Shown piece after piece: positions 34,961-47,340 of a stretch of DNA of 64,000 nt (position 1 is its first letter; each line of letters starts with the position of its first letter). The position numbers were made by a program, and so were the translations under genes. Under the pieces are notes generated by a model, which worked only from the letters and a program-made list of their open reading frames with translations, was not told the DNA's origin and ran no database searches. Source of the stretch: Begonia masoniana (lineage: Eukaryota > Streptophyta > Magnoliopsida > Cucurbitales > Begoniaceae); assembly GCA_022432975.1 (NCBI GenBank), contig CM039509.1, positions 21,483,432 through 21,547,431 on the forward strand, written 5' to 3'.

Positions 34961-35049
34961 CCCCGGTATATTAATATTAACCCTTCCGTCCGCCACTGCT
35001 TCCACAGTTTCATGCTTCCTCACCTAGGGATTCTAAAAAAAGTCTCTTG

Positions 35050-38000
35050 TAATTGCATAAAGTGATGACCAAAATCACTGATGGTGTAGAGAAAGGTGGA
35101 AAAGATTGGATAGGAGGGATCTTACACTTATGAATAATTGTTATCTAAACAATTGGAAAGATAAGCTTTTTTTCACATAATGTTCTTTTTATTAGAACTC
35201 TTTTTTGAGATTTATTACATTACATAAGTAGTGAACAAAGAAAAAATCAAGGCTTAAGAAAATCCAAGTTTTTCAATGAACTTATAAAAAAAATGGAAAC
35301 GCAGTATGTGAATATAGGAGAATCAGAGTAACATGAGAATGAATTCGACTAAGGTTGTAAGGAATAGAGATCTTTCTCCCGCATCTATAACCAGTCATAC
35401 TAGGTGGGCTCTCTCCCATCTTTGTTAAGTTACGAGGTTAGCAGTGCCCGGGATTTGAAATGAGTTTGTATTGGTTGGCCCCTACTCTATAATGGGGCAA
35501 CAGCAGCAAAGCAAAGTCATTGCTACTACCTATTCGCTCACTCGCCCATCCCCTATAGATAGTAGGGAGCTTTCTCTAGGTTCAGCATGGGAGCTTAGGC
35601 GAAGGAAAAAGAACAGAGATTGCATGCAGCCACCTCATATTTGCACAAGGGAAGGACTGGCATTGACAATCAAGTAGGCTTACTTTCTCTAGAATGGGGG
35701 CCCCTATTGATTCGATTCTATTCAAATGCTTATCTAGGGTATGGAAAATGAGTCGTTAACCATTTGCCAGATTAAGATTGATTAGATGAATTTAGAACGC
35801 CTAAATCGCTAATCAAAATGGAATTGCATGATGGGTGAATACAAAGGACTACCGTCCTATCCTATAGAAAACGGGAATGGAACGTATATAAATTTTTAAG
35901 ACCAGATTCAATGATAAAAAAATGGGTGGGCCTTACTATCTTATCTATAGAGGTCACAATACCTCGCTCCAGTTGCTTAACTTCAGAGATTCGATGGGCG
36001 TCTAAACACCTGCAGAAGAAAAGATCAGCCTGCTATGAAACAGATAGTTGCCTCCTTTGCTTCCCCGCATCACCTAGTTGCTTAGTCTCCCATATATATA
36101 GATAGGGCAACTCCTACACAACACAAATAGAACCAACAACTTTGTCACTCCGATTACTTCATTCATCTTGCATTGCACCCAACCACCAAAAAAGCCCAGA
36201 GTTGCTGTCGAAGAGCTTTCTATTCCCAAGGTTCTACTAACTTTAGTCAAACAAGAAGGAGGTAACCTACATCTGTTAGATCTTCACATCATTTGCAGAA
36301 AGTGATCTTGATAAGCTTAGTGGAAATCTTGATTATTTAGTTCAGGACGGAGCTTGAATACCAATCCGTTAATGTATTTGCACATTTATATCTTTGGTCA
36401 CTAAGCTATAGAAAGAAGGGATGCATACATGGTTTCTAACTCAGATGAAGCAGTTCCCAGGGGAAATCGGGCGCTTAGAAGCGGGGCTATTGACAGATAA
36501 GAGTCTTCTAAAACAATACCCATTGCAAAGTACCCGAGGGAGGGACAAGTTTTAGCTGTTTGAGTATCACTAGGCCTTGCTTAAGAGCGTATTACGTTCA
36601 CTACAAAATAGGACTTCCCTTTTCTTTGCTGAATAAATATCAGTCTCACCTCTTGAATGCAAATTGGCTGAACTGCACACTGGAGTTCTCTCAAAGAAAG
36701 ACCTTCTTATTTGTTTGTTTACCAGACGTCAATCTAAAAGCTTTCTAGCCTTTCTATTGATCATATTTTCCTCTTGGGAAGCATGCTTCAACCATATCTT
36801 TTTACCTTTACTCATCCAGTCAAGTAGAAAGATGGTAGACTCTTATAGATGTAGCAATCGTTCTTTTATCTTACAGTCCAAATAGCTTATTTATCTTTCA
36901 AAATCCTAAGCTAGCAAGTAGGAGTCCCAATGCTTTTTTCTCAGGGTAGAAGAAGGGGGGCTAGAAAGATAGGATTATAAAAGATTGCTTACTCTGATTG
37001 ATATAGAGTGAAAGGGGGTCCGCACGCACCGTCGAATCATTACATTAAGGTCAAGCCTTCTTCGCCCTCTACGGGGAAATTCAATGCTCAAGTTGTTATA
37101 CCCAATATCTAGTCAGTTTTACTAATTAAACAGTCTACTTTGACTTTGACCAAGCTGTTTCCTTTCAGTAGTGAAAGTCGTTCCAACAGAAAAAGACTAG
37201 AAGAGAAGCTCTGCTAAAGAAGGAGAGGGAAGATCTAATAGAATGACCTTCCCTAAGGACGAGAAGAGCTCACTCCATCATTTCACTAAGGAAACGGCAC
37301 AACAGGAAGAAGCCTTGCCTTAACTAAGCGGCACAGAAAGAAGCCTCATACGTGACGTCTCTTAGCTTTTCTCTATGACCTTGGCACACTAATTATCTTA
37401 GCTAAATTCCTCCTGATAATCAATACCAAATCAATGGAACTTTGACAACTAACTGCCTTTCTAGTCTAGTGGTTCTTGACTTCCTCGAGGATAGAAAGAA
37501 AAGAGCAAAGAAATGAGTCAAAGAGTTCCTGTCCTTGCAGTCGAGCATATTCTAACCTTAAATATCAACAATTGCAAAAGGGAAGCCACTTAGCCTTAAG
37601 CACAGGAGTCTTCCATTTGAACGATTGGAAAGATGCTGGCTGGAACCTCCGAATCAACTGCTCTCGAGGAAGGATTTGAAGTGCCATTTGGAATTAGTAA
37701 ATGAAGCTATGTAAAGTTGCTAAGTAAGTGAAAGATACCTCCCTTACTCAAATCTCTAGGCCTTGAGTGCACATCTGAATGGCTTTATTTGAAGGGGCCA
37801 ATCTTAGGGCTTTTTCTGCTTGCTTGATAGTCAAGTAAAGTAGCTTAAACGTCTTCAATGGGCCTTAGTAGCCTCCCTATCAGTTAGTTGGCAAAGTTCC
37901 ATTAGAACTCCAATAAGCCTGAGCAGTTCTGCTTTAGCCTGACTAGCCTAGCCTGAAAATGATTCCAACGTAGCCTTAAGCGTGTGAAGCCCATAAAGAA

Positions 38001-38566
38001 CGTAACCCTGGTTCCCGAGCCAGAGTCAAAAGCAGTTGCAGTTCCATTTGTAGGCTAGCGGGGAGTCAAAATGCCTAACCCCTAGTTAATTAATTAAGCC
38101 CGAGCGAGATCTTAAAAAGTGTTATTTCGAGAGTCTTAATTCAAATAATGGGCCTATTTCCTTCACCCTTCTTCCTTCCTACTCCTAAGAAGTCGAATTA
38201 ACTGATTTCAAACTAAACTCAAGAGCTAGCCTAACCTTCTATCTCCGTAAACCGCCAGTTTCTCTTTCTCACTCTTCCTACTCCAATCAAGAACACTAGC
38301 TGCAACATAGTCCTAAGGGGAAGATAATACAATACCACGAGCTGTTGAGCTGGACGTCGAAGGGTTCGTAGAGCTTCGTTTCCTGCAAGACCGAAAACAC
38401 TCTTTTCATACCGGTATAAGAGAGGTTTGAAAGTGCCTATCGAGCCTTTCTCTTCACAAAGAAAGAAAGAAAAGTGAAAGAAGCAAACTAAATTGCTTCT
38501 GTCCAAAACATAAGCAGCGTCTTGAAGGCGAGTCAAGGTGATCGTAGGCTTATATAGGTGATTGTA
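35050..38566. other. Gene-free organelle-like spacer
   Basis: About 3.5 kb in which I see no gene, tRNA, rRNA or LTR end. Short open frames of 60-125 codons occur on both strands without recognisable domains. Confidence 0.5.
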
Positions 38567-38943
38567 TGTGATGACCCGGATGTGTAAGTATGTGTACGAT
38601 GGCTGCACGAACCGGAACCTGGATGGCAGTACATCCGCGCGGGCAAACTGGAAGGTGACGGGTCAAAAAAAGGGGGTCGTCATAATCCCACATCGCTTGG
38701 GGAAGTATGTGGATATGAAGCATATGTAAAGAGACCCTCCCAAGATAGCAAGACGCATTTTGGAGCACAATTGGCAACGGATCCCATTAGAACTCCGAAG
38801 TTAAAAGTGCTTCGGCGAGAGTAGTACCAGGTTGGGTGACCGACTGGGAAGTCCTCGCATAACAAAGCCATGAGGGGAGGATATTGGGCTACGGCCCAAT
38901 CCCCAGAGCAAACAATATCTTGCTGGGAATACTGGTTGTTACA
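38567..38943 (+). mobile_element. Cassandra TRIM: single LTR with adjoining PBS
   Basis: A 377-bp LTR running TGTGATGACCCGG to GGTTGTTACA, the same length and sequence type as both LTRs of the complete Cassandra at 56753-57577. It contains a 5S rRNA-like core at 38774-38858. A PBS follows immediately, so this is a 5' LTR with the start of an internal region rather than a solo LTR. The second LTR is missing and sequence switches to a family-D LTR near 38976. Confidence 0.9.
38774..38858 (+). rRNA. 5S rRNA-like core in Cassandra LTR
   Basis: gcaacggatcccattagaac, ctccgaagttaaaagtgctt and ggttgggtgacc match the 3' two thirds of plant 5S rRNA, including the internal polymerase III control boxes (A box near aagttaaaagtgctt, C box near ggttgggtgacc). 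Cassandra elements are known to carry such 5S sequences in their LTRs. It is not a genuine 5S gene: the first third is replaced. Confidence 0.88.
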
Positions 38944-38945
38944 AA

Positions 38946-38958
38946 TGGTATCAGAGCC
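38946..38958 (+). other. Primer-binding site of Cassandra fragment
   Basis: tggtatcagagcc begins two bases after the LTR, complementary to initiator tRNA-Met. Confidence 0.88.
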
Positions 38959-38975
38959 TGTACCCAACCAGAAAT

Positions 38976-40289
38976 GTGTGAGATTGAAACATAAAAAGAT
39001 AAGAAAAGAGATTGTAACTCGGTCTCGAGTAAAGTCGCCTTGTCGAGGGGAGGGGTGTAGTGCTAGAGCAGCACCTCTAAAGGGTCTCTTTGCGAGATGC
39101 GCTGATGAAAATATGTAATACATCGTGAGTATTAACGCCTCGAGTTAACGTGCTAGAGGAAGCACTAGAGGGTTTTATGATCGGTGGGAGGAGATCGTGT
39201 ATGGCCGTCCCTGGGAGCAAAGCTCTGATGAGTGCCTTCGATTTTGCTTTGCTGGGTCAAGGTGTGGCCGTCCTGGGAGCAAAGCTCGGATGAGTGCCTA
39301 CCTGATCCACATGTAAAAGTGAAAGATTAATGAATTGAAAATGAAATGAAGACAACCGAGAGTTTAGAAACCGCATGTGTTAGGGGTTGAGTATGCATTG
39401 TGTTTTTGCATTCATTATTCTGTACTTCCTAAGCATTAGGCTTAAGTTTTGTGTTATATGGTATAGGTGACGACGAGTTTAATGGTGAGCTCTACGAAGG
39501 AGGCCAGGACTAGGATACAGTCGGCGACGCATGCTGCATGCCGGTGCGGGCAGTTGTTGGGGCGTCTCGACCATAGAGTTGCTGGGAGGTGTGGTAGTGG
39601 GTATTTTGTTGGGATTTTGGTTGTGTACATGATGTCAGTTTTATAAACCTTTTTGGGTGTTTGGTTTGAATATATTGTAAATATTGTTTCAGGATTTTGG
39701 TTTTAGAAAATTTACCCGTTTTGCTGCTTGATTTTTCATAAAAGAAACGATATTCATTTTCATCCATTTTCACGTTTTAGTTGATGTTTTTGAATCGTGT
39801 TTTCTGGGATTTTCAAGTGTCAAGGAATTGAAAATGTTGGGAAAAGTTTTGGAGAAGTTTTAGGGGTTTTGGTTGGGTGAGAAGTGAAGAAAATTGAAAA
39901 AAGATGGAAAAGGGTTGAATTAGGTGCGTTGGTGGCCGAGGTGAGACGCGTAGGGCTACTGGAGGGCGTGCTGGCACCGGCCCTGGCGTGCGCAGTAGGC
40001 ACTCGGCGCGTAGGGTTGCGGGAGCGCAGCGCACTGCAACGCGCACGGCGCCCATGGTGGCCTACTTTGAATTTTTTTCAAAATTTTCCTACTTCAAATA
40101 TGTTTTAACCCGACCTTTTCCGACACATTTTGTATGTATTTTACACACGTTTTCCAACCATTTTTGAGAGTTTGAAAAACTCTAAAATTGAGTTGAAATT
40201 CTATCGAATATAATTTTAAACTTTATTTTAAACATAGTAATGATGAGCAAAGTAGCGCATCGAGCCGGGGTGGGTTCGGGGGCGTTACA
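38976..40289 (+). mobile_element. Family-D LTR, 3' fragment
   Basis: From about 38976 the sequence follows the family-D LTR from its position near 1668 (gaaacataaaaag, the tcgtgagtattaacgcctcg block, two cggccgtcc units at 39190-39290) to the LTR end GGGGGCGTTACA at 40289. The 5' half is missing, replaced by the Cassandra LTR. No matching TSD lies at the two outer edges (ttgta before 38567, aaaac after 40289). Confidence 0.85.
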
Positions 40290-41166
40290 AAACAACTCTC
40301 CTTCACACCCATTTTTGAAGAAGTTAGCCTATCCCCTAGGTCCTACATATTATACTACTTTGGTCCATAGTGGAAGTAGGCAAAACAAGAGCAAATTTAC
40401 ACTTAATGTACTCAACAAATGCCCTAATTTACAATTGGGTGAACTAACGAAGCAACTAACCTCACCAGATGATCATCACAAATTCTACCATCGAACCAAA
40501 GACAAGGAAGCCGTTGATTTGGTAATAACAAGTTATCTACCCTCTGGCTATTTGATCACTTGGCTTTTAAGGATTAGTAGGAGCCAGGAACATCACGAGG
40601 ATCAATTGGATGTTGAGCTTGCATCTGTGGTCAGACGGTTAGAAGGATTAATTCTTTGGTCAAAGGAACATAATGGGAATCGCACGCTACAACATTTGAT
40701 ATTCGACTACTTTGGAAACCTACCCTCCATCACCGAGCAAACGCCCTTAAAAGTAGCTCACGAATTCAATCATTCCACCTTAACCAAAGAACTTTTTAGT
40801 AAGACCACCCGACCACCAATAGTCGTCTTGTCATCCACCTTTAACGTCCAAGATTTGTCCCCTTACATTGGAGATGTAAATCGTGTATAGGAGACTGAAT
40901 CTTTTTATTTGAGGTCAAATCGTCAGCAACCCGGAGGGGATTACATGCCAAGGAGGCCTATTACAAGATCACAAACTAAGGCCCTTAATTTATTAAACCT
41001 TTTTACTAATGATTTTGCTTTTCTTGCAGGAATGGATCCTATGGTTGACATCACTTGGAAGCCCAATTCAGAAGATATAGATCAGCCCGTGCACCTCCTC
41101 ACTTGGAGCACTCTAATGGACTCTAATGGACTTCTCAAATGGCCCATTGAGAATTTGTCTTCCTAG
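40290..41166 (+). pseudogene. Retroelement-like coding fragment of unclear family
   Basis: One frame is open from 40240 (its first part lies in the LTR) to a stop at 40888, then continues to 41166. The part from about 40820, STFNVQDLSPYIGD followed by RRPITRSQTKALN, resembles the end of Ty3/gypsy integrase polyproteins in plants. The preceding ~170 residues (LGELTKQLTSPDDHHKFYHR, VVRRLEGLILWSKEHNG) match nothing I know and could be a captured or diverged segment. One stop in 290 codons makes it better preserved than its neighbours. Confidence 0.5.
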
Positions 41167-42450
41167 CCCTTAAATTATGTAATTTTTATTTTTTAACTTT
41201 GTAGCAAACTCTAGCCTTCTTGTATGAACTAGTTAAATTGCATCATGCATTATATTGAATGGTTAGGATTAGATGTATAATGGTGGATGAAGAATTGAAG
41301 ACTTAGCCAACAAAGAAAAAAAGTTTTTCGACACTTGTGGATTTGCTACTTCAACAAATTGGACCCGAATGAAGACTTGGGCCAAAGGAGAGCCCAAATT
41401 TGAGGTATGAAATTTGTAGGTACATTTGTTAGTGGCATCAAGGATCAATGACTTGGCCAAAAATAGCCATTGATTAAGGCAAGGTGCGGCTGCAACTAGA
41501 GGCGTCGGATTAGCGCTTGCAGGCTTCATCAAAAGCGTTGAACAGCGTGCGCTCTACTGCATCGCTGGCCGTCTGATGGCGCGCATGGATCCAGCGCCCT
41601 GGCCGCTGATCGCTGCCCTACAAGCTACATCTGGTCTGTTGAAGGCGCACGCTTAGATCACCCTTCAGTGCCGTTGATGGCGCGTGCTCGACAACACCTG
41701 GTCTGTTGATGGGCACACGCACGGATGCTCATCCTTGGCCGTCGATTGCTTCTTCATCTAAGGGCTCCAATTCACTCTTCCATTTTGCCAAACCCTAATC
41801 ATCCACGCTAGGATTTTCTATTTAAGTCATTGCATTGGTGATTGTAGGAACTTTTTGCCATTTTAATGAAATTCATATTTCCCTAACCGAAGTGTTAGAA
41901 GACCTACAGGTATCCTCGGTTTTCTAATCGAGTGGAGAAGCCCTCCATTGTTCCCTTAGCCCTCGGGTTGCTAGGTGAACTCTTATTATTTCCCTCATCA
42001 CTATGTTTGAGAGTTTCAAAGGTTTGAGGACGAAAAACCTAGGTTTAATGGTGGTCATTTTCCCTCGGGAAAACGTGCACCTGAGAGCACACATTAGATA
42101 GCTCCCGGGTCCGCCAAGGGTATTACTATTTACCTATTCATTTCATGTCTTATTTTCATCCTTATATTCGACCATCATCATCACACACTTCACTTTATTT
42201 TTGTTAACATCTTCATCTCTATTTTTTTCTTCATATTTCATTCTCGGTTTTTACACATTTCACCCACACCGAACACATCACTAGTTATCATCATTTTCCT
42301 TACCATTTATTGCACTTATTCTCCTCCCTATTCTCGGCCACATCTCACACACATTCACCTCTCCATTTGGTTGCACTTCCTTCTTCATTTTCTTTATTCT
42401 CTCCTCAGTTTTGCACACTTCACACACCCGAGCACATTGTGACATAATTG
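41167..42450 (+). mobile_element. Probable 3' non-coding/LTR part of the 40290 retroelement
   Basis: AT-rich, with a TATA-like tctatttaagtcattg at 41817-41832, a C/T-rich stretch and repeated cctggtctgttga units at 41630-41710. It follows the integrase-like frame and resembles a promoter-bearing LTR, but I cannot see clear TG/CA ends. The switch back to organelle-like DNA is around 42450, not at an obvious border. Confidence 0.4.
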
Positions 42451-45099
42451 TTGGTTTATACACGGATCCTTTTCTAGGGACACCGTGTCACAAAGGAAAT
42501 GTGAAGTCCATAAGCCTGCTGAAGATGCTGAAAACCAAGATGAATTTGACCATTTGCTATTCTTTTGTTGAGAAATTCTTGTTGATTCCACAAGCCTTGA
42601 AAGTCCCGGCACTCAAGCCTCTGGCCTGCTAGCTCGACTTAGATCAAAGTTCCATGCATTGTCCAAAGAATAAGACTACCAACGATTCGGCATCCCACCA
42701 CCTCATATAAGAAACTTCTTAACTTAACATAGGCTAAACCCACCTTTGTATAGGTTGCGCGCAAATTGCATCACACGTGGGTTAACCATAATGCCACGTG
42801 CTAAGCCCATCCCTCTTAAGTAAGGCGAAGCGCAAATAAAGCCATGGTAGCTTACACTATAACAGCAGGCAGGTAGAAGGAAAGGGCCGCTATCACCCTA
42901 ACACTAAGCAGCAAGCGCTGAATCAACGCAGAAAGACCAAGAAATTGTTTGAAGGGATTGAAGTGAATTACCATATGCGAAGAAAATCTGACCCGATAAG
43001 AGTGTGAGTGATGATTCTGCATCTCGAAAAGGGCCTCTTAGTTTGACACCAACCTCGTCTTATATACGATAATTCTGTCATCTGCAAGTTCTCAATCTTC
43101 ACTCAAAAGCGGGTAGCCATTCAATTAAGGTACGTAGTCTCTTTAGCAAAGGAAAAGGGCTCTTATATATTTGGTTTGAACCGCTTCCGCCGCACCCCTT
43201 ATAGATAGTCAGTACTGGTGAGAGGGAAAGAGCGCTCCTACCCTTTACCCAAATAGTACAAGAATGGAAATCCACCTATTGGTTGGTGTGCTGCTATCCT
43301 CAACTGACCTGATCATCCCAATCCAGCTGTCCTCACTAAAAACAGATCCACAATCTCTTATCTAATGAATAGAAATTAGCTATCTAATCTTCTTTTTCCT
43401 AGCTCGAACTTCCGCCGCTAAGGTGATTGGGCAAGCAACTTCTCTTTCCGAGCTATCTTAAGGTAAAGCTCTCTAGATTAGCTATAGGTAAAGTTCTCTC
43501 AGAGCCGGCCATTACTCCTTCAGAAACTAAGAATCTGAAAGGCTACGTTGTTGTTCGTCGGAGAACAAAAATCTGTCTATCAAAGAGCGACAGGTTCTTC
43601 AAGAAGGGCTCGAATGAAGTGAGAGGAGTCCGATAAAGAAGCTCAAACCAGGAAAGAGTTGTCAGAAAAGATAGGATTTTCACTGCCATCTCCAATTAAG
43701 AACCGTCTCTAAGCTAGTCTTGCAGGACTTTCACCATCTGCTTTTCCTTTAGCCTTTTGAGTTTAGAAGTCAAGGCGTAGCATCTAGCTTTTGATTCCCA
43801 TACTCTTTGACTTAGTCCCAAAGTCATTGTATTGTCCTTCATCTTCATTGCTCTGGTTCTTGATCTTCGATCGTTCTAAGCCTTTGATTAGGCTCTTACA
43901 TATGGTAGTTTTTTACCCTTATCGTTATAAACCTTCCATGTCTTCTTACCGGTTGAATGCTTTATTTCGAGCCAAGCTGGAAGCCTACATTCTCAAGGTA
44001 TGTCGGTGTCTTCGAGCAAATCTATAATGTTCCAAGTGGAGAACCATTTCCCAGTGTCTTATTCAGCTAATGAGACCATTTCGATGCTTTCAAGAGGTTC
44101 CTTCTTTGCTAACATCACCGAGTAAATCCCAGAGTCTTGCTTTCAAACCGGTTACTTTCCCTTCCCTAATGTAATGAAAGAGTCCTAGACCTCTCTATTC
44201 GAAATAGACGTTTTAGTGCTCTTTAAGAGTCTAATTGACTTTTCTACTAGTGCTACTTTAGTAGAAAAAGCAGGTGCTTTAGCGGTCCATCAAGTTCAGT
44301 CAAGGGAAGTCGTATCCTTCTTTTATATATCCTATCAGACTGACCTTTCCCGTACCTCCTTTCCCAACCACCAAACTTTCATTCCCGTAGAATGCTCGTA
44401 GACATGGAGGAAGCTTAGATACTTGGCACGAGATCAGATTCAATGGAGGGGCTCCATTGTAGAATGAAGACCTGAGGCCCAATTTATAGAAGATGTAAGA
44501 GGAACAGGTTCATGGTTTTAATCGTTAAAGGAGAAGATGCGACAAAGGCCATTCATGAGAGTCTCGATCATGTGAGAGAAAAATGACTCACATACGAAAG
44601 ATTCATGCCGGTGTAGTGCCTAAACTAAAGGAGTATTGAAGGCTGTTCCTTGGTCAGAAGTGATCGTTAGCATCTTCCGAATGTGAAGGTCCTTGCTCTC
44701 TCCTGACTAATAGGTTCAGTCCCATACACAAGGGATTAGCCAAAGGATAGGCCACTTCCCGAGTTAGAAGAATCAAATCCTTTCCCGCCCTCGTATTCTA
44801 GTCGAGCTCCTTCTCCCACTCCTACTTGAGCGTCAGCCGATGGAACTCCTTCGGACCTTGTTGTTTCTGCTAATTTCGAGGGAAGGTTGTTAACCAACTA
44901 CAAATTAAATAGTCAAAGTATCAGCAGAAAGAACTTGAAATGATATAGTAGATGTTCCGTGTGTGAGATTAGGTGCAGAAAGCAGTCCAACTGAAGGGGA
45001 TAAAGTAGCCTCACCTATTCCTGAGGGGATGGAGTGACATTGAATTTCAATTCATAAACTAGAGAAGGCAAGAGAAACTCTATCATTTTGTCAGAACGA
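42451..45099. other. Organelle-like DNA, no recognisable gene
   Basis: About 2.6 kb similar in style to 35050-38566. It leads directly into plastid rbcL upstream sequence. No rRNA, tRNA or known mitochondrial exon seen. The mitochondrial label rests on composition and on the neighbouring plastid insert, and is uncertain. Confidence 0.45.
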
Positions 45100-45262
45100 A
45101 CCATTTTGATTAGTTGATAATATTAGTTGAGAATTTGGTAAAAGGATTCCTATAAAAGGTTTCATTAACTCCTAATTCATGTCGAGTAGACCTTGTTGTT
45201 GTGAGAATTCTTAATTCATATGTTGTAGGGAGGAACTTATGTCACCACAAACAGAGAGTAAA
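45100..45262 (+). pseudogene. rbcL: Plastid rbcL leader and first 8 codons
   Basis: tcgagtagaccttgttgttg and ttgtagggaggaactt followed by ATG at 45239 match the plastid rbcL 5' untranslated region, including its GGAGG ribosome-binding site. Codons 1-8 read M S P Q T E S K, with S replacing T at codon 7. Element E then interrupts the gene. The upstream limit of plastid homology, near 45100, is approximate. Confidence 0.9.
45258..45262. repeat. TSD of element E, left copy (gtaaa)
   Basis: gtaaa before the LTR and ctaaa after it (63245-63249). The plastid gene has actaaa, so the left copy carries a C-to-G change. Confidence 0.88.
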
Positions 45263-45490
45263 TGTAACACCCGGGTTTTTTGGGTTTTCAGATTTTTCGT
45301 TGCACAAGAGTATTTTCGTAAATATAGTAAATTAAGATCGTTTTGTGAACGAGAAGTTTTATTAGAACCCTAGTGATAAATTAGAATATTTGGTGAAATA
45401 AGAAAATTTGGAGAAACCAAATCGATAGACTGAATAACGAAATAAATAGAAAATCAAGTTTAGGGGCAAAAATTGTAATTTTACAAGTTA

Positions 45491-45505
45491 AATTTTATAA
45501 AAATC
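45491..45505 (+). promoter_or_regulatory. TATA-like promoter of element E 5' LTR
   Basis: aattttataaaaatc, just before a C/T-rich leader. The 3' LTR copy is at 60961-60975. Confidence 0.5.
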
Positions 45506-46037
45506 AAACACCCCCCCCCCCCTTTCCCTTAACATTCCACGATTTTTCTCCAGAGAGTAAAATTGCTCTCCCTTTCTTACGATTTGCTACCTCCCTTTTT
45601 GACGTTCCATTCGGCCGATGATCGTCCCTCAACGACCAATTTTCTTTCTGATTTCGCTTCCACAATCGAGCCCTAGGTAAAATATGAGTACTCTAAACCG
45701 TTAGTTTTCAGTTTTTAGGGTTCGAAACGGTTAGGGTTTTTATTAGGGTTTTGTTGAAATTGTTAGTTTGTGTTAGAAATAGTTAGGTTTACCGTATTTA
45801 TGATTATTGGCGATAGTTAGGTTGAATTAATGGATATTGTTGAGTTTTTCATGGTTGGAAATGTGTAAAACTCCATTAATGGAGGTTATAGGAATTGTGA
45901 ACGCGACTTGCTCAATGAAATGCTCGAATGACGTAAATAGAGATTTTAGAAAAATTGTCTTAGATAAGAGTTCTGTTTAGTTGTGGAAATTGTTTATCTA
46001 GGATCAGTTTTAATGTTATTGTTGTGAAATGTCTTAG

Positions 46038-46082
46038 GTAAGGAAGCTCAGAACGAGGTGCTCGGGTTGCTGAGAATGCCAG
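46038..46082 (+). other. 45-nt exon-like segment, E 5' LTR
   Basis: Between tgtcttag and gtaagtcttcg, sharing ggtgctcgg and gccag with A. The 3' LTR copy is 61503-61547. Confidence 0.55.
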
Positions 46083-47174
46083 GTAAGTCTTCGTGCCTTG
46101 TTTGGCCGATTTGGCCTACACCAAGAGAATTTGACGTTATTGAGGACATTGGTGTTTTATGTAGTTTTAGTGTAAGTGGATGGGTAGTTAAGCTTTTTAT
46201 GCTATAGAATACTTTTCTAAGTTTTATTGATTGTTTTCTATGTTAGTTATGGTTTATGCGTTATGAACTGTACATGCACCACGTCTATCAAAATAGCATG
46301 AAAACGATTTTCTACACGTGTTTGATAAAAAGAAATGAACTAATGAAAAGAAATGAATGCACGTAATCCTGGTCACGTCGGGGTGCGGTTCAGATATGGC
46401 TGTCCTATAGGTGAAGCATGTTTTCCCTCAGTAGATGGAAATGGCTGTCTGACCGCAAGATGTGCCCTCTCCATCTGGTGAGAGTAAACCCCAGTGACAT
46501 CCCGCTATGTAACGAAATTAATGAATTGACTGCATGATTTTATGAACCGCATATGCACAGCATGCATTTTTATTTACAAAGCCTACTGAGCCTTTAGCTC
46601 ATAGATGTCTCTATGGTGTAGGATAATTTTAAGAAGGTGAGGATAACGCTCCTCCATAAGACGAACGAACAGATTGAAGAAGGATGCCCGTGGGAGTGCG
46701 CAGAGCAGTCGAGGCAATTTTAACCCGTGCGAACCAATGTATATGTATTTTGGGTATGTCAGATAGAAATGATATGAAAAATGTATAGAGAGTTTATTTT
46801 AGGATGATTAGAAACTAGTTGATGATATTGATGTTGATACGATTTTCTGGATTGATTATATAGATGGGTTTACATTTTAGATGATTAGTGAGTTTCCGTT
46901 ATGTATGTAGGTTATTGATGGAATGGTTTAGGTTTTGGATTCAATTTTGATAAGAGTCGGATTTTGATGTTAATAGGATGAGGTCTTCGAATTAATGGGG
47001 TGTATATTAGATGGAGATAAAAATATGAATTGTGGAGGTTATATTTGATGGTGTATTTGGTGAAAAATTGAAGAAAATGGCAAAGCAAGGAAAAAGGATG
47101 GGTATGGTGCACTGGGCGCGCAGCTGGGCGTGCAAGGCGCGCGTAGGCGGGGCGAGCAGGGCGCGCTGCCTTGC

Positions 47175-47340
47175 TCAGCCGATCGATCGGCCAATGCTCT
47201 AGAAAAATGGTCGTGGGATAGAACGATCACCGATCGATCGGCGCCTATGGCCGATCGATCGGCAAAATGGTGTTCATTTTGGTGAAAATCCAGAGCGATC
47301 GCCGATCGATTAGCCCGCCAGCTGATCGATCGACTGTCAC
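47175..47340 (+). repeat. CGATCG palindrome cluster in E 5' LTR
   Basis: Units gccgatcgatcggc, accgatcgatcggc, gctgatcgatcgac. The 3' LTR has matching units at 62655-62815 with scattered changes. Confidence 0.8.

Larger units (their letters stand above)
34019..38566. other. Mitochondrial-like DNA segment (NUMT)
   Basis: About 4.5 kb unlike the flanking LTRs. The firm evidence is nad2 exon 1 with its intron start at the left edge. The rest, 35050-38566, has the look of plant mitochondrial intergenic DNA (no microsatellites, short aagaaag/ctttctt motifs, no long frames), but I recognise no further gene, tRNA or rRNA in it. It abuts the end of the A LTR on the left and a Cassandra LTR on the right. 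The mitochondrial label beyond nad2 is an inference. Confidence 0.65.
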
